Assembly (NCBI GenBank): GCA_013153755.1
Contig: JAADDU010000183.1
Location: forward strand, 1 to 6,979
Direction: 5' to 3'
DNA: 6,979 nucleotides
Source of the DNA: Campylobacterota bacterium
GTDB lineage: Bacteria; Campylobacterota; Campylobacteria; Campylobacterales; Sulfurimonadaceae
The first letter of the stretch is position 1. Each line of letters starts with the position of its first letter. Both the position numbers and the translations under genes were made by a program. This document shows positions 1 through 5,622 of the stretch, one piece after another. The notes beneath the pieces are model-generated. The model saw nothing but the letters and a program-made list of their open reading frames with translations. It did not search any database and had not been told where the DNA came from.

Positions 1-1228
1 CTTTTTTAGCTGTTATCTTTTCTATATCATCTTCATAAGTAAGTAGTGGTGTTAAATCTCCACGAACAAGGTAACTACCAAAAAGGTTTGCTACTGAAGT
101 TGAGCTTTCAAGTGAGTAGATAAAGTCTGCTTTTGTATTGATTTTTACTTTTTGCAACTCTGCTTTTGTTACTTTTGTATCTTTCATAAGTTTTATCTGC
201 TTTATAAGTTCTTCTTCTACAACTTCAGCTTTAACATTTGGGTTACAAGAAGCTAAAAAGATAAATAAACCGGGGTCTATGTTTTCCATATTATAAGCAT
301 ATACTTGATTTACTAGCTGTTTTTTATCTACTAACTCTTTATATAGTCTTGAGCTTTTACCTGAAAAAAGTATCTCACTTATCACACTTAGAGTTACTTG
401 GTCTTTGTTTTTAAAGTCTGGTATATGAAAAGTTATAGCAACCATTTCAACTTCACTTTTTTTATGGATGATTACTCTTTTTGCTCCATCTTGTTCAGGT
501 TCTACGAACTTTACTTTTGGAATTTTTTTACTATTTTTTATCTTACTAAACTCTTTTTTTGCTTTTTTAAAAACCTCTTTTGCATCTACATCACCAGTTA
601 CCATTAAAATAGCATTTGATGGTTGATAGTAAGTTTTATGGAACTCTTTTATATCTTTTATCTTCCAGTTTTGAATGTCATTCATAAAGCCTATTGGTGT
701 CCAATGGTATGGATGATAAACATAAGCATTATTAAACATTTTAAAGTATAGATAACCTAAAGGAGAGTTGTCTGTTCTCCATCTTCGCTCTTCTGCTACA
801 ACATCTCTTTCAGGTTGAAACTCTTTATCTTTTAGATTTAGATTTTGCATAAGTTCAGCATATAAAGAGAGTGATTTTTCAAGATTATCAGTACTTGATT
901 TTATATAGTAGTGAGTATAGTCAAAGCTTGTAGATGCATTGTTTACACCACCTATGCTTTTTACCTCTTTGTCAAACTCTCCAGCAGGTAGATTTTTAGT
1001 TGACTTAAAGTTCATATGCTCTAACATATGAGCTATCCCACTCTTACCCATAACCTCATTTCTACTTCCAACTTTGTAAAATATATCTGTAGATATAACA
1101 TTTGTATGGTTTTTAAGAGGTATTACGACTATTTGTAAGCCATTTTTTAGTGTTTTTGTTTCGTATTTTGGTAATGATGATGCCATTAGTGTCCCTAAAG
1201 TTAATATTGTTATTAAAAAATATCTCAT
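1..1228 (-). CDS. Secreted M16 family zinc metallopeptidase (C-terminus cut by the window edge)
   Basis: A minus-strand frame stays open for 409 codons from ATG at 1228-1226 to the window edge, so the stop is not seen. Residues 1-16 form a signal peptide (MRYFLITILTLGTLMA, then SSLP), which points to the periplasm. The inverted zinc motif HMLEH is at 67-71, with H67 and H71 as ligands and E70 as catalytic base. A third ligand Glu lies in VVAEERRW at about 147, 75 residues later, the normal M16 spacing. NNAST (96-100), the HPYHWTPIG stretch (172-180) and YYQPSN (200-205) are typical of the N-terminal catalytic half. A SGKSSRLYKELV stretch further on marks the start of the M16 C-terminal domain. 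Related single-unit proteins are about 410-440 residues, so only a short tail should be missing. The start overlaps the pyrD stop by 4 bases (ATGA), suggesting translational coupling. Campylobacter jejuni has the same order pyrD, M16 peptidase, then dapA (from memory), so dapA may follow beyond position 1. The natural substrate is unknown. Confidence 0.93.
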   Translation of the reverse strand, partial: MRYFLITILTLGTLMASSLPKYETKTLKNGLQIVVIPLKNHTNVISTDIFYKVGSRNEVMGKSGIAHMLEHMNFKSTKNLPAGEFDKEVKSIGGVNNASTSFDYTHYYIKSSTDNLEKSLSLYAELMQNLNLKDKEFQPERDVVAEERRWRTDNSPLGYLYFKMFNNAYVYHPYHWTPIGFMNDIQNWKIKDIKEFHKTYYQPSNAILMVTGDVDAKEVFKKAKKEFSKIKNSKKIPKVKFVEPEQDGAKRVIIHKKSEVEMVAITFHIPDFKNKDQVTLSVISEILFSGKSSRLYKELVDKKQLVNQVYAYNMENIDPGLFIFLASCNPNVKAEVVEEELIKQIKLMKDTKVTKAELQKVKINTKADFIYSLESSTSVANLFGSYLVRGDLTPLLTYEDDIEKITAKK

Positions 1229-2286
1229 TTTCTTCTATCTGCACCTATAGCTTGTGTGATATTTTCATACCCATCAGCTTTTATAAGTTTTATAAGCTCT
1301 TTATTTATGTTCATAATCATATCTGGACCATGAAACACAAGTCCACTAAGTATCTGAACCAAAGAAGCTCCAGCTTTTATACGTTTGTATGCTTCTTGTG
1401 CAGAGTCTATCCCACCAACAGAGATAAGTGTAGTTTTACCATAAAGCTCTTTTGCTATAGCATCAAAGATTTTAAAACTTTTCTCTTTTAAAACTGCTCC
1501 ACTTATACCACCTATCTCCTTAGGCTCTTTTACAAGTGAGTAGTCTATAGTTGTATTTGTTGCTATGATGCCATCTGCACCTTTTTGTACTGCCATTTTA
1601 GTTAAAGATACTGCATCTTCTATCTCCATATCTGGAGCTATTTTTAGTAGTATCGGCATCTGTGTGAGTTTTTTTGCCTCTTCAAAAAGTTTGCCTATAA
1701 ACTCTTCATTTTGCAGGTCTCTCAAGCCTGGTGTATTTGGAGAAGAGATATTTATAACAAAGTAGTCACCCCATCTATCAAATGTTTTTATAAGAGAAGT
1801 GTAGTCATCTATTGCATCTGCTTCTGATGTAAGTTTATTTTTACCTATATTTATACCGATAGGAGTTTCATAAGGGTATCTAAGTTTAAGTCTGTTTATA
1901 ACTTTAAAAGCACCATCATTGTTAAAACCCATAGCATTTTGTATAGATTCTTCCTCTATGTGTCTAAACATTCTAGGTTTTGGATTTCCAGCTTGTGGTT
2001 TTGGTGTTACAGTACCTATCTCAGTGTAACCAAACCCTAAAGTTCTTATCCCTCTTATCATAGTCGCATTTTTATCAAATCCAGCACCAAGTCCAACTGG
2101 GTTTAAAAAGGTACGACCAAAAAGTTCTTGAGTTAAAACTTTATCTGTTATGAAATGAGAGTTCAAATAAGGGTTAAACGGAATTTGGCAAATATTTGGA
2201 AGTTTTAGTACACATTCTGCCAAATGGTGTGCATCTTCAGGGTCTAGCTTAAAAAGCCATTTTTTTATAGTTTTATAATCTATCAT
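1225..2286 (-). CDS. pyrD: Dihydroorotate dehydrogenase (quinone), class 2
   Basis: PyrD oxidises dihydroorotate to orotate in de novo pyrimidine synthesis and passes electrons through FMN to membrane quinone. From ATG at 2286-2284 the product is 353 residues, close to the usual class 2 length. The N-terminal segment IKKWLFKLDPEDAHHLAE (7-24) is the helical membrane-association and quinone-tunnel extension that separates class 2 from soluble class 1 enzymes. LNPVGLGAGFDKNA (61-74), EIGTVTPKPQAGNPKPR (89-105) and NAMGFNNDG (117-125) are the conserved FMN and substrate stretches. NISSPNTPGLRDLQ (179-192) holds the serine catalytic base of class 2 (E. coli Ser175 equivalent), LLKIAPD (213-219) has the FMN-binding lysine, and SVGGIDS (289-295) binds FMN phosphate. 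The frame extends upstream to a TTG at 2307, but that codon lies inside an inverted repeat and the added residues do not resemble the family; ATG at 2286 has AGG six bases upstream. First gene of an operon with the M16 peptidase. Confidence 0.97.
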   Translation of the reverse strand: MIDYKTIKKWLFKLDPEDAHHLAECVLKLPNICQIPFNPYLNSHFITDKVLTQELFGRTFLNPVGLGAGFDKNATMIRGIRTLGFGYTEIGTVTPKPQAGNPKPRMFRHIEEESIQNAMGFNNDGAFKVINRLKLRYPYETPIGINIGKNKLTSEADAIDDYTSLIKTFDRWGDYFVINISSPNTPGLRDLQNEEFIGKLFEEAKKLTQMPILLKIAPDMEIEDAVSLTKMAVQKGADGIIATNTTIDYSLVKEPKEIGGISGAVLKEKSFKIFDAIAKELYGKTTLISVGGIDSAQEAYKRIKAGASLVQILSGLVFHGPDMIMNINKELIKLIKADGYENITQAIGADRRK

Positions 2287-2289
2287 AAT

Positions 2290-2295
2290 ATACCT
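2290..2295 (-). promoter_or_regulatory. Ribosome binding site that decides the pyrD start
   Basis: Read on the minus strand this is AGGTAT, with the AGG core six bases before ATG at 2286. It is short and weak but supports the ATG over the in-frame TTG at 2307. It begins only four bases after the base of the large hairpin at 2300-2367, so the hairpin could affect ribosome access. The same six bases (ATACCT on the plus strand) recur at 2366-2371 on the other side of the palindrome. Confidence 0.6.
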
Positions 2296-2299
2296 ATAG

Positions 2300-2367
2300 A
2301 TTGCCAACCCATAACAAACCTTTTTTATGACTTACTGGTATGCACTAGTTTGTTATGGGTTGGCAAT
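2300..2367. repeat. Perfect 20-bp inverted repeat with a 28-base loop in the pyrD leader
   Basis: The left arm ATTGCCAACCCATAACAAAC (2300-2319) is exactly matched by its reverse complement at 2348-2367, leaving a 28-base loop (2320-2347). Neither strand has a T-run after the stem, so it is not an ordinary intrinsic terminator. If pyrD starts from the TATAAT at 2392-2387, the leader RNA carries the whole hairpin, ending 13 bases before the ATG. The loop contains a second, overlapping imperfect palindrome (2334-2339 with 2344-2349). Six-base direct repeats (ATACCT at 2290-2295 and 2366-2371) bracket the structure. Possible roles are a leader control structure, a binding site for a dimeric regulator, or a small palindromic or MITE-like insertion; the sequence alone does not decide. 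Confidence 0.9.
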
Positions 2368-2386
2368 ACCTTTAAAATTTTACTAA

Positions 2387-2392
2387 ATTATA
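2387..2392 (-). promoter_or_regulatory. Putative -10 box of the pyrD operon promoter
   Basis: On the minus strand this reads TATAAT, preceded by TTTTAG, giving the T-rich run into an extended -10 typical of sigma-70 promoters in this group, which often lack a clear -35. Transcription would begin near 2380, giving a leader of about 94 bases that includes the whole inverted repeat. Confidence 0.55.
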
Positions 2393-2394
2393 CT
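2389..2394 (+). promoter_or_regulatory. Putative -10 box for the DJ-1 family gene, overlapping the divergent pyrD -10
   Basis: TATACT on the plus strand lies 38 bases before the ATG at 2433 and shares four bases with the opposite TATAAT of pyrD (2387-2392). The two promoters could therefore not be occupied by polymerase at the same time. No convincing -35 is seen. The strong AT-richness of the region makes chance matches likely, so the call is tentative. Confidence 0.4.
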
Positions 2395-2432
2395 AAAATA
2401 AAACCAATGAAATGATTTAATAAGGATTTTAT

Positions 2433-2996
2433 ATGTGTAAAGTTTTAGTACCACTAGCAAAAGGGTTTGAAGAGATAGAAGCTGTAAGTATCATAGATGT
2501 TTTAAGAAGAGCAGAGATAGAGGTTATTGTAGCATCTTTAGATGCAGTAGATTTGGTAAAAGGTGCAAACAGTATAGTTATACAAGCTGATACAGAGATA
2601 AAAAACATAAACATAGATACTCTTGACATGATAGTACTTCCTGGTGGATGGGATGGAACTTATGCGCTAGCAGATGATGAAAATGTGCAAGCTATCTTAA
2701 AAGAGATGGATAAAAATGGCAAAAACATAGGTGCAATCTGTGCTGCTCCATTTGCACTAAACAAAGCTGGAGTTTTAAAACAAAACTATACTTGTTATCC
2801 ATCTGTAGAAGAACAAATAAGAGAAGATGGATATAAAGGCGATAGTGCTATGGTAGTTGAAGATAGTAATGTTATCACTTCAAGAGGTCCTGCAACTGCC
2901 ATATGTTTTGCACTAGAGATAGTTAAAAAACTAAAAGGTGAAGATATGTATAATATGCTTCGAGGTGGACTTTTAGCAACTTACTGTGTTAAGTAA
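2433..2996 (+). CDS. DJ-1/PfpI (ThiJ/YajL-like) family protein
   Basis: A 187-residue protein of the DJ-1 superfamily, the usual length for this single-domain flavodoxin-like fold. The N-terminal VLVPLAKGFEEIEAV (4-18) carries the conserved acidic residue at the FEE position (E14), which in DJ-1 lies next to the reactive cysteine. IVLPGGWDG (67-75) is the family loop, and AICAAP (101-106) is the nucleophile elbow with reactive Cys103. In human DJ-1 a histidine follows in the next loop; here it is tyrosine (CYPS, 121-124), as YajL-type proteins have an aromatic at this place. TSRGPATA (149-156) is another family signature. Members act as chaperones, oxidative stress sensors or repair enzymes for glyoxal damage; the exact activity cannot be read from sequence. 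The old name ThiJ does not imply a role in thiamine synthesis. AAGGA at 2422-2426 lies six bases before the ATG. It diverges from pyrD and precedes nadK by 47 bases. Confidence 0.93.
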   Translation: MCKVLVPLAKGFEEIEAVSIIDVLRRAEIEVIVASLDAVDLVKGANSIVIQADTEIKNINIDTLDMIVLPGGWDGTYALADDENVQAILKEMDKNGKNIGAICAAPFALNKAGVLKQNYTCYPSVEEQIREDGYKGDSAMVVEDSNVITSRGPATAICFALEIVKKLKGEDMYNMLRGGLLATYCVK

Positions 2997-3008
2997 TGAA
3001 ATCTAGTA

Positions 3009-3014
3009 TATAAT
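3009..3014 (+). promoter_or_regulatory. Putative -10 box upstream of nadK
   Basis: A perfect TATAAT lies in the 47-base gap between the DJ-1 gene and nadK, in the context CTAGTATATAATTAGAC. It would place a start near 3021, giving a leader of about 23 bases that contains the AAGAG ribosome site. No clear terminator separates the two genes, so nadK may also be read through from upstream. Confidence 0.45.
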
Positions 3015-3032
3015 TAGACTAATAAACTAAAA

Positions 3033-3037
3033 AAGAG
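3033..3037 (+). promoter_or_regulatory. Ribosome binding site supporting the TTG start of nadK
   Basis: AAGAG lies six bases before TTG at 3044-3046. It supports a non-ATG start; the next in-frame ATG would remove about 46 residues of the NAD kinase fold. Confidence 0.6.
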
Positions 3038-3043
3038 TTCATA

Positions 3044-3901
3044 TTGCAAACAAGTAACATTAAAAAAGTGGGTGTTATACTAAGACCATCCACCCCAAAA
3101 TTAAAAGATAGCTTCTATACACTTAAAAAAATTTTCAACAAACATGATATAGAAGTTTATATAGATAATACAAGTGCCACTATGATAGATATTAAAGGTA
3201 TGGAATTTGATTTGCTTTGTAAGCATGTAGATGCACTCATAACATTAGGTGGAGATGGTACTCTTATCTCTGCTGTTAGAAGGTCTTTTGAGTATGATAT
3301 ACCAGTTCTTGGTGTTTACGCAGGAAACCTTGGTTTTTTAGCTGATGTCAACTTAGAAGAACTTGATGAATTCGTATCAAATATGGTAAAAGAAAAATCA
3401 AGAATAGATGAGCGTTCAGTTTTAGAAGCAACCGTTATAAAAAATAACCAAGAAATAAAAATGTATGCTTTTAATGACATAGTTCTTACTCGTCCATCTA
3501 TCTCACATATGATACATATAGAAACTTTAGTAGATGCAAAACCATTCAACACTTACTATGGAGATGGCGTCATAGTAGCCACACCAACAGGCTCAACTGC
3601 CTATAACCTTTCAGCTGGAGGTCCTGTTCTTTTTCCATTAGCTCAAGTTTTCACACTAACACCTATTTGTGCACACTCTCTTACTCAAAGACCTGTTGTT
3701 TTACCAGGTGAGTTTTCTATAGAGATGAAAACACCTAAAGATAGAGCTTTAGTTATCATAGATGGGCAAGATATGCATGAGTTAGGGCAAGGAGAAAGTA
3801 TCTATATAAAATTAGCCCCAAAAACAGCAAAACTTATACATAGAGAAGAGTTTAACTACTTTGATGTTCTAAAACAGAAACTTGGCTGGGGTGGAGACTA
3901 A
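3044..3901 (+). CDS. nadK: NAD kinase, TTG start
   Basis: NadK phosphorylates NAD to NADP, the cell's only route to NADP, in the cytoplasm. The product is 285 residues, normal for bacterial NadK. LGGDGTL (68-74) is the diphosphate-binding GGDGT motif with the catalytic Asp71. VYAGNLGFLAD (91-101) matches the conserved G-x-LGFL segment. FNDIVL (143-148) is the family NE/D motif, here Asn-Asp. GDGVIVATPTGSTAYNLSAG (173-192) is the long glycine-rich signature of NAD binding and self-assembly, and DGQ (240-242) is also conserved. The tail ends in GWGGD. Translation starts at TTG with AAGAG six bases upstream; the first in-frame ATG is at residue 47, too late for the fold. In Campylobacter and Helicobacter nadK is usually followed by recN (from memory); here a 103-base gap and pgsA follow instead. 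Confidence 0.96.
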   Translation: MQTSNIKKVGVILRPSTPKLKDSFYTLKKIFNKHDIEVYIDNTSATMIDIKGMEFDLLCKHVDALITLGGDGTLISAVRRSFEYDIPVLGVYAGNLGFLADVNLEELDEFVSNMVKEKSRIDERSVLEATVIKNNQEIKMYAFNDIVLTRPSISHMIHIETLVDAKPFNTYYGDGVIVATPTGSTAYNLSAGGPVLFPLAQVFTLTPICAHSLTQRPVVLPGEFSIEMKTPKDRALVIIDGQDMHELGQGESIYIKLAPKTAKLIHREEFNYFDVLKQKLGWGGD

Positions 3902-3931
3902 TTACTGAGTATTGAGTATTTTAATGTTGAC

Positions 3932-3947
3932 CTCTTCTAAAAAAGAG
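3932..3947 (+). terminator. Weak hairpin after nadK, possible terminator
   Basis: CTCTT (3932-3936) pairs with AAGAG (3943-3947) around a six-base loop and is followed by TTT then AATAAG. The stem is only five base pairs and the T-run is short, so termination would be inefficient. It is the only hairpin-like candidate between nadK and pgsA. A 7-bp direct repeat TGAGTAT occurs twice in tandem just before it (3906-3919). Confidence 0.25.
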
Positions 3948-3981
3948 TTTAATAAGCAAAATAAAGATAGAATATAAAACT

Positions 3982-3987
3982 TATAAT
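3982..3987 (+). promoter_or_regulatory. Candidate -10 region for the pgsA-rseP-HD-GYP operon
   Basis: TATAAT at 3982-3987 is the best match in the gap before pgsA, but it would start transcription at about the ribosome site, leaving a leader of only about ten bases. TAGAAT (3968-3973) and TATAAA (3973-3978) just upstream are alternatives that give a more normal leader. A promoter somewhere in 3950-3990 is likely; its exact place is uncertain. Confidence 0.4.
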
Positions 3988-3993
3988 AAATAC

Positions 3994-3998
3994 AAGGA
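3994..3998 (+). promoter_or_regulatory. Ribosome binding site supporting the TTG start of pgsA
   Basis: AAGGA lies six bases before TTG at 4005-4007, the best Shine-Dalgarno match and spacing in this gap. The first in-frame ATG is codon 19, inside the first membrane segment, so the TTG is the credible start. Confidence 0.7.
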
Positions 3999-4004
3999 CC
4001 TTTT

Positions 4005-4556
4005 TTGCTAAACCTCCCAAATGCCCTTGCTTCACTACGCATCCTTTTAGCACCGTTAATGTTTTGGGTTATTTTAAACCCTCAAATTTTTACAGACAAT
4101 GGTTTTCATATATCTTGGAATTACTATTTTGCATCTTTACTTTTTGTTTTAGCTTCAGCTACAGACTTTTTTGATGGATATATTGCAAGAGAGTGGAATC
4201 AAATGACTATGCTTGGAGCTATACTTGACCCACTAGCTGATAAGATGCTAACACTTGCTGCATTTTTAGGTCTTATGATGATAGGTCAAGCTTCTGCTTG
4301 GGCTATATACATCATCATAGTTCGTGAACTATTTATAACAGGTATCCGCACTGTTGCAGTTAGTGAAGGGCTTGAGGTAAAAGCTTCATGGGCTGGAAAG
4401 GTCAAAACTGTTGCACAGATGGTAGCTATAGGGTTTTTACTTATGCATTGGAACTTTGGAGAAGAACTTTTATGGTTTGCAGTTTTTCTTACACTTTACT
4501 CTGGGTTTGAATACCTTTGGGGATTTAAAAAAGCAATATTAAAGGATGATGTATAA
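4005..4556 (+). CDS. pgsA: CDP-diacylglycerol--glycerol-3-phosphate 3-phosphatidyltransferase, TTG start
   Basis: PgsA joins CDP-diacylglycerol and glycerol-3-phosphate to form phosphatidylglycerophosphate, the committed step to phosphatidylglycerol and cardiolipin in the inner membrane. The 183-residue length fits the family. The CDP-alcohol phosphatidyltransferase signature D-x2-DG-x2-AR-x8-G-x3-D-x3-D is complete: D54, D57-G58, A61-R62, G71, D75 and D79, the metal and CDP-binding residues. LNLPNALASLRILLAP (2-17) is the typical PgsA N-terminus, and RELFITGIR (107-115) and GKVKT (131-135) favour PgsA over other family members such as PssA. Hydrophobic membrane segments lie at about 9-25, 39-52, 82-118 (probably two) and 136-170 (probably two). 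The stop TAA shares its last A with the ATG of rseP (TAATG), and the same pair occurs in Campylobacter (from memory), so the two are co-translated. Confidence 0.95.
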   Translation: MLNLPNALASLRILLAPLMFWVILNPQIFTDNGFHISWNYYFASLLFVLASATDFFDGYIAREWNQMTMLGAILDPLADKMLTLAAFLGLMMIGQASAWAIYIIIVRELFITGIRTVAVSEGLEVKASWAGKVKTVAQMVAIGFLLMHWNFGEELLWFAVFLTLYSGFEYLWGFKKAILKDDV

Positions 4557-5608
4557 TGGGTATACTTGTATCACTTTTAGTTTTATCTGCACTTATATTT
4601 TTTCATGAATTAGGTCACTATAGTGCTGCAAAGCTTATGGGTGTAACGGTAGAAGTTTTTAGTATAGGTTTTGGGAAAAGATTTTTTACTTTTAAAAAAT
4701 TTAATACAGAATGGAGTTTATCTGCTATCCCTCTTGGTGGTTATGTAAAGATGAAAGGTCAAGATGATAGTGACCCTACAAAAAAAAGCTATGACACAGA
4801 TAGTTATACAACAAAGACACCACTTCAAAAAATATTTATCTTAGTAGCTGGTCCACTTGCTAACTTTGTTTTAGCATTTTTTCTTTATTTTATTATTGCT
4901 CTTGGTGGTCCAAATGTACTTTCTCCTGTCATAGGAGATATTTCTGAAAATTCTCCAGCTAAAGAAGCAGGATTAAAAAAAGGCGATATTGTAAAATCTG
5001 TAAATGGAGTAAAAATCATTTCATGGAACGATATGGCAAAAATGATAGAGAACTCTAATGGTGCTTTAAACTTTGAGATACAAAGAGATGGTTATCTAGA
5101 ATTTAAAAACCTCATTCCAAAAGTGAGTGAGAGTACAAATATATTTAATGAAGTTATAAAAAAGAAGATGATAGGTATAGCTAGTGCAGGTGTAACACAT
5201 AAACTAGACTTAACATTTAGTGATACACTATCTTATGCTTCTGAACAAACTTTATTTGCTTCTAGCATGATATTTACAGGGCTAAAAAAACTAATATTTG
5301 GTGAAGTTCCAGCTAAAGAGCTTGGTGGAGTAATAACTATAGTAAAATTAACTTCAGATGCAACAGCCTCTGGATGGATGAGTGTACTCTTTTTTGCTGC
5401 TCTTATCTCAGTAAACCTTGGTGTACTAAATCTTCTTCCGATTCCTGCTCTTGATGGTGGACATATCATGTTTAATCTTTATGAATTTATATTTCAAAAA
5501 GAAGCAAATGAAAATATAGTTATGAAACTAACTATAGCTGGATGGGTTTTACTTATCTCTTTAATGGGACTTGGAATTTTTAATGATATAAATAGACTAA
5601 TAGATTAG
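4556..5608 (+). CDS. rseP: RseP-type site-2 intramembrane zinc protease (M50B)
   Basis: A 350-residue polytopic membrane protease that cleaves substrates within the membrane. HELGH (17-21) in the first membrane segment gives two zinc ligands and the catalytic glutamate. NLLPIPALDGGH (292-303) in a later segment is the second conserved motif and supplies the third ligand, Asp300. IPLGGYVKMKGQD (58-70) is the membrane-reentrant loop with the conserved GGYV. One PDZ domain lies at about 122-190 (core SPAKEAGLKKGDIVKSVNG, 133-151). E. coli RseP has two PDZ domains and about 450 residues, so this is the shorter single-PDZ form. Membrane segments are near 4-24, 95-117, 276-297 and 326-346. AAGGA at 4542-4546, inside the end of pgsA, is nine bases before the ATG. 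The sigma-E/RseA system that RseP serves in E. coli is not known in Campylobacterota, so the substrate here is open; clearing remnant signal peptides is one known role of the family. Confidence 0.94.
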   Translation: MGILVSLLVLSALIFFHELGHYSAAKLMGVTVEVFSIGFGKRFFTFKKFNTEWSLSAIPLGGYVKMKGQDDSDPTKKSYDTDSYTTKTPLQKIFILVAGPLANFVLAFFLYFIIALGGPNVLSPVIGDISENSPAKEAGLKKGDIVKSVNGVKIISWNDMAKMIENSNGALNFEIQRDGYLEFKNLIPKVSESTNIFNEVIKKKMIGIASAGVTHKLDLTFSDTLSYASEQTLFASSMIFTGLKKLIFGEVPAKELGGVITIVKLTSDATASGWMSVLFFAALISVNLGVLNLLPIPALDGGHIMFNLYEFIFQKEANENIVMKLTIAGWVLLISLMGLGIFNDINRLID

Positions 5609-5622
5609 CAAAAGAGGATATA

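Noticed and set aside
398..607. Plus-strand open frame of 69 codons
   Set aside because: Phe/Tyr/Ser-rich translation antisense to the M16 peptidase; no ribosome site or family resemblance.
1150..1491. Plus-strand open frame of 113 codons
   Set aside because: Antisense to pyrD and the M16 gene, low-complexity hydrophobic translation, typical shadow in AT-rich DNA.
2287..2307. Seven-codon upstream extension of pyrD to TTG at 2307
   Set aside because: The TTG sits inside the inverted-repeat arm, the added residues (MAIYRYI) do not resemble PyrD N-termini, and ATG at 2286 has a suitably placed AGG.
2300..2367. Inverted repeat as an integron attC site
   Set aside because: The arm ends TGCCAAC and GTTGGCA resemble attC core sites but fail the RYYYAAC/GTTRRRY pattern, the stem is perfect without the extrahelical bases expected of attC, and no integrase or cassette genes are seen.
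2300..2367. Inverted repeat as an intrinsic terminator
   Set aside because: No T-run follows the stem on either strand, and it lies between divergent genes where no transcript needs to end.
2429..2629. Minus-strand open frame of 66 codons over the DJ-1 gene start
   Set aside because: Fully antisense to a well-supported gene; no family resemblance.
3316..3552. Minus-strand open frame of 78 codons
   Set aside because: Antisense to the conserved central part of nadK; no sign of a real product.
5233..5469. Minus-strand open frame of 78 codons
   Set aside because: Antisense to the rseP C-terminal half; composition follows from the rseP codons.
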